Below the pieces are notes generated by a model. That model searched no databases. It worked only from the letters and a program-made list of their open reading frames with translations, and had not been told where the DNA came from. From assembly GCA_014238345.1 (NCBI GenBank), contig JABABF010000143.1, positions 1 to 17,258 of the forward strand: a stretch of DNA of 17,258 bases, read 5' to 3'. Source of the stretch: Gammaproteobacteria bacterium. Its GTDB lineage: Bacteria; Pseudomonadota; Gammaproteobacteria; JABABF01. Below, in pieces: positions 7,199-14,101 of this stretch. The stretch's first letter is position 1; each line of letters starts with the position of its first letter. Both the position numbers and the translations under genes were made by a program.

Positions 7199-7651
7199 AT
7201 GAGTGATGCACGACAAAACAAAGAACTCGTTATCCGGTTTTGGAAGACGCTCTACGAAGAGCGTAACTACGACGCTGTTGGAGCCTTTTTCTCCGAGGAT
7301 GCCCTGTATGAAGATGTCCCGGCACCGGACAGTGGTGCTCGCGGGCCGCGTGCCATCGCCAAGCGCCTGAAGATCGGTCTGAGTGTCATTGACGATCATG
7401 TGCACCATCTGAAGACGGTAGTGGCTGAAGGTGACAATGTGGTGACCGAGCACGTTGAGGACTGGCACTTCCACACGGGTGAAGTGGTCTCGTTGCCCTT
7501 TGTCTCAATGCAACGAGTTCAAGATGGAAAAATTACGCGATGGAGCGATTATTTTGATCTCCAGACTTTGCTTGGAAGCGCGCCGCAATGGTGGCTGGAG
7601 CATCTTGCAAAATTCACCGAGGAAGACTTTTACAAGGATGATGAGGGCTAG
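7199..7651 (+). CDS. NTF2-fold protein, limonene-epoxide-hydrolase/SnoaL-like
   Basis: The 150-residue protein has the NTF2-like layout: an N-terminal helix (N-K-E-L-V-I-R-F-W), F-F-S-E-D-A-L-Y-E-D, a central strand region V-A-E-G-D-N-V-V-T-E-H-V-E-D-W-H-F, and the ending D-G-K-I-T-R-W-S-D-Y-F-D. This resembles limonene-1,2-epoxide hydrolases. In those enzymes an Arg and an Asp on the strand form a triad with a second Asp. Here the strand positions appear as H85 and E87, while D117 is kept, so the reaction may differ or be lost. The frame stays open up to GTG 6899, but ATG 7199 has AGGGGA five bases upstream and gives the normal family length. It diverges from the GST gene and converges with the ELM1-family gene 15 bp away. 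Its physiological role is unknown. Confidence 0.85.
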   Translation: MSDARQNKELVIRFWKTLYEERNYDAVGAFFSEDALYEDVPAPDSGARGPRAIAKRLKIGLSVIDDHVHHLKTVVAEGDNVVTEHVEDWHFHTGEVVSLPFVSMQRVQDGKITRWSDYFDLQTLLGSAPQWWLEHLAKFTEEDFYKDDEG

Positions 7652-7666
7652 CTGTGCGGCAGCTGG

Positions 7667-8692
7667 CTATGGGGTTCTGGTCTGCAATGCTTCTGGGCGT
7701 TTCATCAGATAGTGCCGCCACAGCCATTCAGCCGAGCGTCTGGTTTCGTGAAGTCCTGGCACTTCCCATCGATCGAGCCAGCCGAGCCAATGACGCGCTA
7801 GGTCGCGTGCCCGCATGCTGTGATGGAATGTTTCGAGGCGTCGCTGTGCCGAAGCGGCACCCTTGCCGCGAGCGTTTGGCAGTGGCAACATGAGTACTGG
7901 CAACTTGACGGAGCTGGCTTCGCTGATCATATTAACCGAATCAACGGTCACGGCGGCAACATCGGCCAAGGCCAAGATATCCAAGTAAGGGTTGGGGTCT
8001 TGGGGACTCCAGTGCCATTGGTAGAGATCGGGTGCTTGCAGAGTTTGCAGATATTCTAGGCAGTCTGCACCAGTGCGCCGGGACGTGGTGAGCATTGTTG
8101 AGCCGCCTACTCGGCGTGCCGCCCGCAGGCATTCTGTCGTCAGGGCTTGGCAGGTCGCAGCATCCAGTCGGTAGGCGCGGTTAGAGCCGCCGATCAATAG
8201 AGCGAGACGTGGCTGCGGTAACGCCTGCAGATGAGGGGGGGCAAATTCCCCGCGACCAGCGATGGCTACCGGATTCAGTGAGTTGAGGGCACCAATAGTT
8301 TGCAATACATGGTCGCCAGCCACTCGGTCGTGCTGGGGCACGATCACCGCGTCGAAGGGAGCCGAGTCTGGCGGTTGGCGTTGGATCCACGCGGTGAAGG
8401 TATTGGTGATCGCACCAAAAGACGTGACAATGGGGGCTACGGCACTGCCGCAACCGATCACGATTGTCGCGTCGGCATGTTTGTGGATAAGCGACTTGGG
8501 TGGTAGAGCCAGTAGGCGGCGGATAGTCGGCGCACGTTGGAGTAATGTGGGCCTCACAGTGGTGTGGTAGGCACGCCCCCCAGCCACCATAGCGACGGCT
8601 TGAGCCAAACCGATAGCCTGTGCCATGATACCGACCCTTCCATCGCTGATGGCCAGTATCTTGACCTTCGCAGATGATTTTCTGTGTTCCAT
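7667..8692 (-). CDS. ELM1-family protein (DUF1022), possible glycosyltransferase-like fold
   Basis: The 341-residue protein matches the bacterial family named after plant mitochondrial fission protein ELM1. Visible family segments are I-S-D-G-R-V-G with a nearby Gln near the N-terminus, A-V-I-V-P-Q-H-D-R-V-A-G, L-L-I-G-G-S-N-R-A-Y, T-T-S-R-R-T-G and D-P-N-P-Y-L-D-I-L-A-L-A-D. V-T-V-D-S-V-N-M-I-S-E-A-S-S lies near the C-terminal third. The G-G-S-N and D-S-x-x-M-I-S-E-A pattern recalls GT-B glycosyltransferases acting on nucleotide sugars, which is why these proteins are often suspected in envelope polysaccharide work; activity is not shown by sequence. No signal peptide or membrane segment is seen. 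It follows the 635-residue gene and grxD on the same strand, with a 140-bp gap that may hold its own promoter. The ATG at 8692 has only a weak ribosome site. Confidence 0.85.
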   Translation of the reverse strand: MEHRKSSAKVKILAISDGRVGIMAQAIGLAQAVAMVAGGRAYHTTVRPTLLQRAPTIRRLLALPPKSLIHKHADATIVIGCGSAVAPIVTSFGAITNTFTAWIQRQPPDSAPFDAVIVPQHDRVAGDHVLQTIGALNSLNPVAIAGRGEFAPPHLQALPQPRLALLIGGSNRAYRLDAATCQALTTECLRAARRVGGSTMLTTSRRTGADCLEYLQTLQAPDLYQWHWSPQDPNPYLDILALADVAAVTVDSVNMISEASSVKLPVLMLPLPNARGKGAASAQRRLETFHHSMRARDLARHWLGWLDRWEVPGLHETRRSAEWLWRHYLMKRPEALQTRTP

Positions 8693-8775
8693 CCTAAACC
8701 GTCCGGTTACGGCATCCTATAATCGGTACAAGATATCTCTTAAAGATGATCGTCTCCATATTCTTATTAGGAGCC

Positions 8776-8781
8776 ATTATA
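8776..8781 (-). promoter_or_regulatory. Candidate -10 element for the ELM1-family gene
   Basis: Reading the minus strand, the gap upstream of the ELM1-family gene contains a perfect TATAAT at 8781-8776, which would give a leader of about 75-80 nt. I see no good -35 at 16-18 bp, so this needs either an activator or is chance. A plus-strand TATAAT at 8718-8723 points the other way and also lacks a -35. Confidence 0.25.
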
Positions 8782-8787
8782 AGATAC

Positions 8788-8856
8788 AAGGAGGTTGTCG
8801 CTGTGATCACAGCACGAGTATGGGCAATTAGCTCAAAAACCAAACATGTGGTCTAG
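8788..8856 (+). other. Near-perfect Shine-Dalgarno with 17-codon micro-ORF, and a 14-bp palindrome
   Basis: On the plus strand AAGGAGG (8788-8794) is followed eight bases later by GTG 8803. The frame encodes 17 residues (MITARVWAISSKTKHVV) and stops at TAG 8854-8856, antisense to the last codons of the 635-residue gene. The start codon lies inside a perfect palindrome GCTGTGATCACAGC (8800-8813). The palindrome has no six-base spacer between its TGTGA and TCACA halves, so it is not a CRP site. Either the micro-ORF or the palindrome (as an operator or RNA stem for the minus-strand transcript) could be functional, or both could be chance. Confidence 0.2.
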
Positions 8857-10740
8857 GGCGAAGGCATCGCCCGACCGCGTCCACTGATAGCCGAACAGTC
8901 GGCAGGTGGTGTCACGGACTTGGAGCCAAGCTGGTTCCCCTGCCGCCTGTAGCGTGTGGGAACCAAATACTTCTGCTATACAGAGCAGAGCTGAACCATT
9001 GGCGGGGATTTCCAGAGAGTGGCGCGCCACCTCACAGCCGAGAGGGTCAAACAGCACTAAGTCGGTGGCACTGCATTTGTGCCAACGCTCGCTGATGGGG
9101 TAGATCAATTGGCAGAAAGTTTGCGTTGGGGCGGGGGCGCAGCGCAGGTACAGTCGGGTTGTCAAGCCGGGTGGAGAGCTGCGGTAGGATTGCGGCTCGT
9201 TGCGGTATACCGCGGGATGGTTGAACAGGTGAGCGCCAAAGCTGGTATCGGCCGTGTGGCCGCTGGATCGCAAAGTGTAGCGGAACAGGGCATGCAACCA
9301 GCCGTCAACATTACCGTCCAGAGTCGGGTCATAGCATAGCTCGACATGACCACCGGTATTCCCGATGACCTCGTGGGTTACAGCGCTTACATCCAGCACC
9401 GTGGCGTGGTCTCTGGACAGGCACCCGAGGGAGTGCTCTGCCACCAGCTGTGCGTCACTGCTGTACACCAGCGCCCGCACTGGCAACTCGGCCTGCGCCC
9501 GCGACATCGGCGTGGGCAGGCACTCGCTTTGGAACTCGGCTGCTGGTAGCACGGGTGCTGGGAGCAGATAGCCCTTGCCCGCCCAGCGGGTCACTGTATC
9601 CCGAGCCACATCGGCGTGCAGGTCGTTGCGCTCAACATTGATATGGCTACAATGGCGACGTTGCGTTTTTAGTTGTAATACTTCGTAGCGCGGGCGCACG
9701 AAATGCCTTCCCGCATGCACTTCGAGCTGTTGTGGCCAGCGCAACTCACTCCATAGTTCACCAACATCAACTGCACGGGTGCCAAAGGGTGGAATCTCCT
9801 CATCATAGTGGCGGATATCGTCATCTCGCCCCATCCGGCTGAAGCCGATCTCACCACGGGCGATGGTCGTTGGATGTGAGTTTTGCACCCACAGCAGTAC
9901 GCGCTCCCCTTCTCGGGGCGCTGGCAAACCAGCGTAATATGTAGCGGGCCAAGCGTTGGAATCGTGGGTGCAGGACAGCCGCTCGGGCGTATCTCCGTAG
10001 TCATCCAGCGCATATTTGACGATATCGTGACCAGCGGCTCCGACCACATGAACAAACATCTGGCCACAGAAATCTCCGAGATTGTGCGTTGTGCGCACAG
10101 CCTTGCTGTCGATGACGATACTCTCTCCCGCCTGCCCGGCAGGTTGATCAAATTCGGCCAATACTTTGCCGTTGGCATCGAACAAGCGGCACCACAGCCA
10201 AGTGTTCTCGGCACCGTGGAGACCCCAGTAATTGGTAGTGGTCAGCCTCATATGGCCGCCGTCACGATCACGGAACCACAGCAGATTAGTGGCGAAGTTC
10301 AGTGGCGATAGGTAGTTGTCTGGGCTACTCAGCATTCGCTCTGGCAGGCGCATGGAATCGAGGCTCAGCACTTCGCAGTTGCGTGGCAACAAGTGGTGTA
10401 TAGATGCCAGCTCGGTGGCAGCACTGAAGCTGGGCAGAAAGAGTAGGTCCGCTCCGCTGTCGGGTAGCATCGTCACTGGCTCCACTGCGCGATTGAGGCA
10501 GGATTGCCCCAGTAGTTCTAGATTCTGCACAAATATTTGGTGTGGGGTGGCAGCCCCCATGGGGTACAGGGCGGCAAACTCGGGCAGTACGCCGCGTGGG
10601 TCGTAGGCGACAAGATGGTGGGCGGCGGCAAGTCGCTCGCGCAGACGGATAGCGGACTCGGCGGCCAGCGGGTGGCCAAGTGCTTTAAACAAGCTGGAGC
10701 CACCCGTGCGATTGCTAAAAGTGGAGAGGGCTAAGCCCAT
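8833..10740 (-). CDS. Conserved-looking 635-residue protein, function unknown
   Basis: I cannot assign a named family, though the style of the sequence (N-Y-L-S-P-L-N-F-A-T-N, T-N-Y-W, S-F-G-A-H-L-F-N, and the end A-L-D-H-M-F-G-F) resembles uncharacterised proteobacterial proteins I half remember. Residues 1-135 alternate hydrophobic strands and helices (L-V-A-Y-D-P-R-G, I-F-V-Q-N-L, L-L-F-L-P-S-F, V-L-S-L-D-S-M-R-L-P), suggesting an alpha/beta domain. Residues 145-635 are strand-rich with many Trp, Tyr and His, probably two or more beta-sandwich domains. No signal peptide or membrane helix is visible. The ATG at 10740 is the first start and lacks a clear Shine-Dalgarno. It lies 24 bp after grxD and 140 bp before the ELM1-family gene on the same strand, so co-transcription is likely. 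A role with ELM1 in surface polysaccharide metabolism is a guess from neighbourhood only. Confidence 0.85.
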   Translation of the reverse strand: MGLALSTFSNRTGGSSLFKALGHPLAAESAIRLRERLAAAHHLVAYDPRGVLPEFAALYPMGAATPHQIFVQNLELLGQSCLNRAVEPVTMLPDSGADLLFLPSFSAATELASIHHLLPRNCEVLSLDSMRLPERMLSSPDNYLSPLNFATNLLWFRDRDGGHMRLTTTNYWGLHGAENTWLWCRLFDANGKVLAEFDQPAGQAGESIVIDSKAVRTTHNLGDFCGQMFVHVVGAAGHDIVKYALDDYGDTPERLSCTHDSNAWPATYYAGLPAPREGERVLLWVQNSHPTTIARGEIGFSRMGRDDDIRHYDEEIPPFGTRAVDVGELWSELRWPQQLEVHAGRHFVRPRYEVLQLKTQRRHCSHINVERNDLHADVARDTVTRWAGKGYLLPAPVLPAAEFQSECLPTPMSRAQAELPVRALVYSSDAQLVAEHSLGCLSRDHATVLDVSAVTHEVIGNTGGHVELCYDPTLDGNVDGWLHALFRYTLRSSGHTADTSFGAHLFNHPAVYRNEPQSYRSSPPGLTTRLYLRCAPAPTQTFCQLIYPISERWHKCSATDLVLFDPLGCEVARHSLEIPANGSALLCIAEVFGSHTLQAAGEPAWLQVRDTTCRLFGYQWTRSGDAFALDHMFGF

Positions 10741-10764
10741 GTGTTAGCTTGCTGTATGGTGCTA

Positions 10765-11127
10765 TCAGCTGCTGCCGGATGCCAAATTTTCGATCAGCGG
10801 GCGCAATTCTTCTTTTTGGTGTAAATCGTCGACGATGTCACAGCCGCCGATCAATTCACCTTTGAGCCACAGCTGGGGGAAGGTGGGCCATTGGGCGAAG
10901 CGCGGCAACACTTGGCGGATCTCTGGATGATTGAGGATGTCAACAAAGGCAAAACGTTGTCCGATCTCTACTAGGATCTCAATGACACGCGCCGAAAAAC
11001 CGCAACGGGGTTGCTGTGGGGAGCCTTTCATATAGAGCAAGATCGGGTGATCTCGCAACTGTTGCTCAATGCGTCGAATGGTCTCAGCATCTGCAGTCTT
11101 GGCTGTCGATGGTTGTTCGACCGTCAT
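10765..11127 (-). CDS. grxD: Monothiol glutaredoxin, Grx4-type
   Basis: This small cytoplasmic CGFS glutaredoxin binds and delivers [2Fe-2S] clusters, usually with a BolA partner. The 120-residue protein has I-L-L-Y-M-K-G-S-P, the C-G-F-S active site at residues 42-45, W-P-T-F-P-Q-L-W at about 80-87, and the glutathione-binding G-G-C-D at 94-97, all as in E. coli GrxD (115 residues). The frame opens further upstream at 11178, but ATG 11127 has GGAGGG four bases upstream and gives the normal length. It heads a minus-strand run with the 635-residue protein and the ELM1-family gene. It diverges from argD over about 400 bp. Confidence 0.96.
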   Translation of the reverse strand: MTVEQPSTAKTADAETIRRIEQQLRDHPILLYMKGSPQQPRCGFSARVIEILVEIGQRFAFVDILNHPEIRQVLPRFAQWPTFPQLWLKGELIGGCDIVDDLHQKEELRPLIENLASGSS

Positions 11128-11525
11128 GATACCCTCCAGCAAACCCGACAACACGCCATCTAACTGGCATGCGCACATTATATAGGCATGTCTGAATATG
11201 ATATCCTCCGACTCTCCCCTCTGGCAAGAGATTGCCGATTGCAGATTGGATCGTCGGCTCGCAATACACTATTGACAGACATTTGTTTCGAGCGGCCAAT
11301 AAATTAGGCTTTCCTTAAAACCATAGTAGTGAGTAGTGGGGGTAGTCGGCGGTACTCCATCCCGCGCGCCGTGCACTGGTTGGCGTTTCCAAATACGGTT
11401 GCAGCATTTTCAGACCACGGCATCGGTAATTTTTGCATTAGATCCACGTGATTGTAAGTTGCCCTTTTCCTCCCACACGCATAGAATGATCGCCCCTTAG
11501 TCTGCCACCTGTTGCCGTTAGTCCA
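11128..11525. other. 398-bp divergent intergenic region between grxD and argD
   Basis: I see no supported gene. A frame on the minus strand reaching into argD has no family resemblance and is taken as a shadow. The region should carry promoters for both neighbours. On the minus strand TATAAT occurs at 11182-11177, about 50 bp before grxD. On the plus strand a perfect -35 TTGACA is at 11272-11277, but the hexamer 17 bp on (GCCAAT) is a poor -10 and the leader to argD would be about 220 nt. One ArgR-like half site TGAAT (near 11192) is present without its partner. No hairpin with a T-run is seen. Confidence 0.5.
11177..11182 (-). promoter_or_regulatory. Candidate -10 element for grxD
   Basis: On the minus strand the hexamer at 11182-11177 is a perfect TATAAT, placing the transcript start about 40 nt before the grxD ATG. 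The sequence 17-18 bp upstream does not resemble TTGACA. Confidence 0.3.
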
Positions 11526-12758
11526 GTGACTCTTTCCAACACCGCATCCATTCAGGCACCATCTGCAACAACGCACTTGATGCCAGTCTACGGGAGCCTG
11601 CCCGTGCGTTTTAGCCATGGTGACGGAGTCTGGCTGTACGATAGCACTGGCCGAGCTTGGTTAGATGCCATTAGTGGCCTTGCTGTCTGTGGTTTGGGGC
11701 ATGCCCATCCAGCGGTGAGCGATGCACTGTGTGCACAGGCAGCCAAGTTGTTGCACTGCTCTAATCTTTATCAGATTGAAGCGCAGGAGGCATTGGCCAC
11801 ACGGTTGACCGCTGTCGCAGGCATGGAGCAGGCGTTTTTTTGCAATTCTGGCGCTGAGGCCAATGAAGCAGCGATCAAGTTGGCGCGCCGCTACGGTGTG
11901 CAACGTGGACTCCGCCAGTCGCGCATTCTGGTCATGGAGAACGCCTTCCACGGGCGTAGCTTGGCAACGCTCAGCGCATCGGGGCAACGCCGTATCCAAG
12001 CGGGGTTTGGCCCTTTGGTCGAAGGCTTTGTGCGCGCACCTTTTGGCGATCTTGAGTCGGTGAAACGCATCGCTGCGACGGGTTCAGATGTGGTGGCGGT
12101 GCTAGTTGAGCCCGTGCAGGGTGAAAGCGGTATACGGGTGCCGCCAGTCGGTTACCTGCGGGGCTTGCGTGAGATCTGCGATGAGCATCAATGGCTGTTG
12201 ATGCTGGACGAAGTGCAGAGTGGCAATGGCCGCACGGGTTATTGGTATGCCAGTCAAGCCGAGGCGGTGCAGCCCGATGTGTTGAGTACGGCCAAGGGTC
12301 TGGGCAACGGTGTACCGATCGGAGTCTGCCTCGTCTCAGGGGCGGCCACTGAGTTGTTCTCCGCTGGCGATCATGGCTCTACTTTCGGTGGTAATCCACT
12401 AGCCTGTGCGGCGGCGCTCGCCGTCGTCGATACCATTGAACGGGAGGGGTTGTGTGCGCGTGCGGGGATGCTGGGGACTCGGTTGCTGGAGGCATTGCAT
12501 GTTGGGCTGAGCGATGTCCCGGGGGTGTTGGAGGTGCGTGGTTCGGGTCTTATGATAGGGGTGCAGCTAGAGCAGCCTTGTGGGGAACTGGTCGCTCAGG
12601 CGCTCAAGGCTGGGTTGCTGGTCAATGTCACTGCCGGTAGCGTGCTACGGTTACTGCCGCCGCTGATTCTCAGCGACGAGGAAGGCGAACAACTGGCTGA
12701 GCGGGTGATCGCACTAGTGCGCGAGCATCTCGACCAGCGCTCCAGTGCCATTGCTTAG
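11526..12758 (+). CDS. argD: Acetylornithine aminotransferase (class III, PLP)
   Basis: This enzyme converts N-acetylglutamate semialdehyde to N-acetylornithine with glutamate as amino donor, and often also serves the succinyl-diaminopimelate step of lysine synthesis. The 410-residue protein has the class III signature: N-S-G-A-E-A-N-E-A-A at about 107-116, the cofactor-contacting D228 in L-M-L-D-E-V-Q-S-G, and the PLP lysine K257 in S-T-A-K-G-L-G-N-G. G-S-T-F-G-G-N-P-L-A-C lies at about 284-294. GTG 11526 gives an N-terminus of usual length; ATG 11580 is the alternative (392 residues) and would begin right at the conserved L-P-V-R-F region. Neither has a strong Shine-Dalgarno. argF follows after 24 bp, so the pair is likely one operon for ornithine to citrulline. 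Confidence 0.95.
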   Translation: MTLSNTASIQAPSATTHLMPVYGSLPVRFSHGDGVWLYDSTGRAWLDAISGLAVCGLGHAHPAVSDALCAQAAKLLHCSNLYQIEAQEALATRLTAVAGMEQAFFCNSGAEANEAAIKLARRYGVQRGLRQSRILVMENAFHGRSLATLSASGQRRIQAGFGPLVEGFVRAPFGDLESVKRIAATGSDVVAVLVEPVQGESGIRVPPVGYLRGLREICDEHQWLLMLDEVQSGNGRTGYWYASQAEAVQPDVLSTAKGLGNGVPIGVCLVSGAATELFSAGDHGSTFGGNPLACAAALAVVDTIEREGLCARAGMLGTRLLEALHVGLSDVPGVLEVRGSGLMIGVQLEQPCGELVAQALKAGLLVNVTAGSVLRLLPPLILSDEEGEQLAERVIALVREHLDQRSSAIA

Positions 12759-12782
12759 CGGTTGCTGAGTACCGAGTCGGCC

Positions 12783-13709
12783 ATGCGTCACTTACTCTCG
12801 CTGGATGATTTGAGCTCGGCTGAACTGCATCATTTGATCGCCCGTGCCCAAGAGTGGAAGCGTTTGCGCGGTAACCCTCAGGCACCGCGCCCGCTGGTTA
12901 CACGCAGCGTGGCCATGCTCTTTAGCCAACACTCAACCCGCACCCGTGTTTCCTTTGAAGTGGGCATCGCCGAGCTGGGCGGCACACCGCTGTATTTAAC
13001 TGCTACTGAGCTGCAGCTAGCGCGAGGCGAGACTCCTGAAGATACCGCTCGGGTGCTGTCGCGCTATGTTGATGCTTTGGTGGTGCGTACCCCAGACCAT
13101 ACTTGGCTGAGGCGCTTGGCCGATGCTGCCACAGTGCCGGTAATCAATGGCTTGACCCCCCACTCCCACCCCTGTCAGCTGTTGGCGGATTTGCAGACCT
13201 ATAGCGAACATCGTGGTGCGATCCAAGGGCGCACGGTGGCTTGGATAGGGGCTGGCAACAATGTCTGCAACACTTGGTTGCAGGCCAGCCGCCTGCTCGA
13301 CTTTCAGCTGCGCATCGCTGCGCCAGAGAGCCATGAGCCCTCGGCGGAAGAGCTACAGTCCTGCCCTGGTGCTGAGGTATTGCACGATCCGCGTGCTGCG
13401 GTGCGTGGTGCCGCGCTGGTGGTGACCGATGTCTGGGCCTCGCTCGGGCAGGATGGAGAGGCCGAGCGGCATCGGCACTCACTGGCCGAATACCATGTGA
13501 GTCGTGAACTGATGGCTTTGGCCGCACCCGACGCGCTCTTTATGCACTGTTTGCCAGCGCATCGCGGCGAGGAGGTTGAGGCCGAGCTGCTTGATGCTAC
13601 GGACAGCGTGGTTTGGGATGAAGCGGAAAATCGTCTACATGCACAAAAAGCGCTGCTCGAATTTTTGTTGCCGCCGCCCACAGGTAATGGCCGGGAAGTG
13701 TCGGATTAA
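12783..13709 (+). CDS. argF: Ornithine carbamoyltransferase
   Basis: This enzyme makes citrulline from ornithine and carbamoyl phosphate in the cytoplasm, normally as a trimer or higher assembly of trimers. The 308-residue protein carries the carbamoyl-phosphate loop S-T-R-T-R (51-55), H-P-C-Q (129-132), the ornithine-binding D216 region (V-T-D-V-W-A-S), and H-C-L-P-A-H-R-G-E-E around C256. The residues before S-T-R-T-R read F-S-Q-H rather than the commoner F-E-K-x, a mild departure with the key residues intact. The frame extends to TTG 12762, but ATG 12783 gives M-R-H-L-L-S-L, matching known starts. It lies 24 bp after argD. The product citrulline is the substrate of the argG enzyme in this window. 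Confidence 0.97.
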   Translation: MRHLLSLDDLSSAELHHLIARAQEWKRLRGNPQAPRPLVTRSVAMLFSQHSTRTRVSFEVGIAELGGTPLYLTATELQLARGETPEDTARVLSRYVDALVVRTPDHTWLRRLADAATVPVINGLTPHSHPCQLLADLQTYSEHRGAIQGRTVAWIGAGNNVCNTWLQASRLLDFQLRIAAPESHEPSAEELQSCPGAEVLHDPRAAVRGAALVVTDVWASLGQDGEAERHRHSLAEYHVSRELMALAAPDALFMHCLPAHRGEEVEAELLDATDSVVWDEAENRLHAQKALLEFLLPPPTGNGREVSD

Positions 13710-13844
13710 AATTATTTTAAGTTATGTAAATAACCCACTGCACTACTAGAATTAAACCCATTAGGATCGTGTTTTTTGGCACGTAATAAAGGCACCCTTT
13801 CTGGGCAAATAATGCGCGTTCTTACACTTGTTGTGATGACATAT

Positions 13845-13868
13845 AAATCATTGATCTAACTATGATTT
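13845..13868. repeat. Inverted repeat AAATCAT-N10-ATGATTT
   Basis: AAATCAT at 13845-13851 and ATGATTT at 13862-13868 are exact reverse complements separated by 10 bases. It lies about 80 bp upstream of the putative nrdA -35. It could be a dimeric regulator site or a short RNA stem at the end of the argDF transcript; there is no T-run to make it a terminator. Confidence 0.35.
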
Positions 13869-13943
13869 TCAGGAGTCATCTGAGGGCTAAAATAACGCTG
13901 ACTCACGGTGTTTATGCGATATTTTCCTGATTGTTTCTATTGT

Positions 13944-13973
13944 GTGACAGGAACATTAAAAGTGTGTTATAAA
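13944..13973 (+). promoter_or_regulatory. Candidate nrdA promoter
   Basis: GTGACA (13944-13949, one mismatch to TTGACA) is followed after 18 bp by TATAAA (13968-13973, one mismatch to TATAAT). A start near 13980 would give a leader of about 120 nt before the nrdA ATG. This is the best-matching sigma-70-type promoter I could find in the window by eye. Confidence 0.45.
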
Positions 13974-13993
13974 TAGTGCACTTTATATTGCTT
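13964..13993 (+). promoter_or_regulatory. NrdR-box-like half sites over the nrdA promoter
   Basis: Two overlapping 16-mers resemble the NrdR box (ACACTATATATAGTGT): 13964-13979 matches well only in its right half (TATAAATAGTGC), and 13978-13993 in its left half and centre (GCACTTTATATTG, 12 of 16 against the box variant that ends in TTGTGT). They straddle the -10 element and probable start site, where a repressor would act. The spacing is wrong for a standard NrdR pair, which normally has two separate boxes, so this is tentative. Confidence 0.25.
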
Positions 13994-14101
13994 ATTGTAT
14001 GAGCCTATCGTTCAGTCTTTAGCGGTATGGTGTCGGTTAATTTTGGTGCCAAATTTTAAAGGGTTCGGTAGACGAGGGGACATACGCTAGGGGGGGAAGT
14101 C

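Larger units (their letters stand above)
13710..14101. other. AT-rich 392-bp regulatory gap before nrdA
   Basis: No gene is seen. After argF there is a short stem AAAGG/CCTTT (13788-13800) but no proper intrinsic terminator. The gap carries a 7-bp inverted repeat (13845-13868), a good sigma-70-like promoter (13944-13973) with possible NrdR half-boxes across it, and a leader of about 120 nt that ends in a purine-rich ribosome site AGGGGGGGAAG (14089-14099) just before the nrdA ATG. No DnaA box (TTATNCACA) was found by eye. Confidence 0.6.

Noticed and set aside
7650..7664. AGCTG/CAGCT hairpin between the convergent NTF2-fold and ELM1 genes as a bidirectional terminator.
   Set aside because: The stem is five base pairs with no T-run on either side.
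8800..8813. Possible CRP site at TGTGATCACA.
   Set aside because: CRP sites need about six bases between TGTGA and TCACA; here the halves run together.
11186..11210. Possible ARG box near TGAATATGATATCC.
   Set aside because: Only one half matches, and it lies next to grxD rather than at a likely argD promoter.
11304..11618. 104-residue minus-strand frame between grxD and argD.
   Set aside because: It overlaps the argD start antisense, has no recognisable domain or ribosome site, and its composition is erratic.
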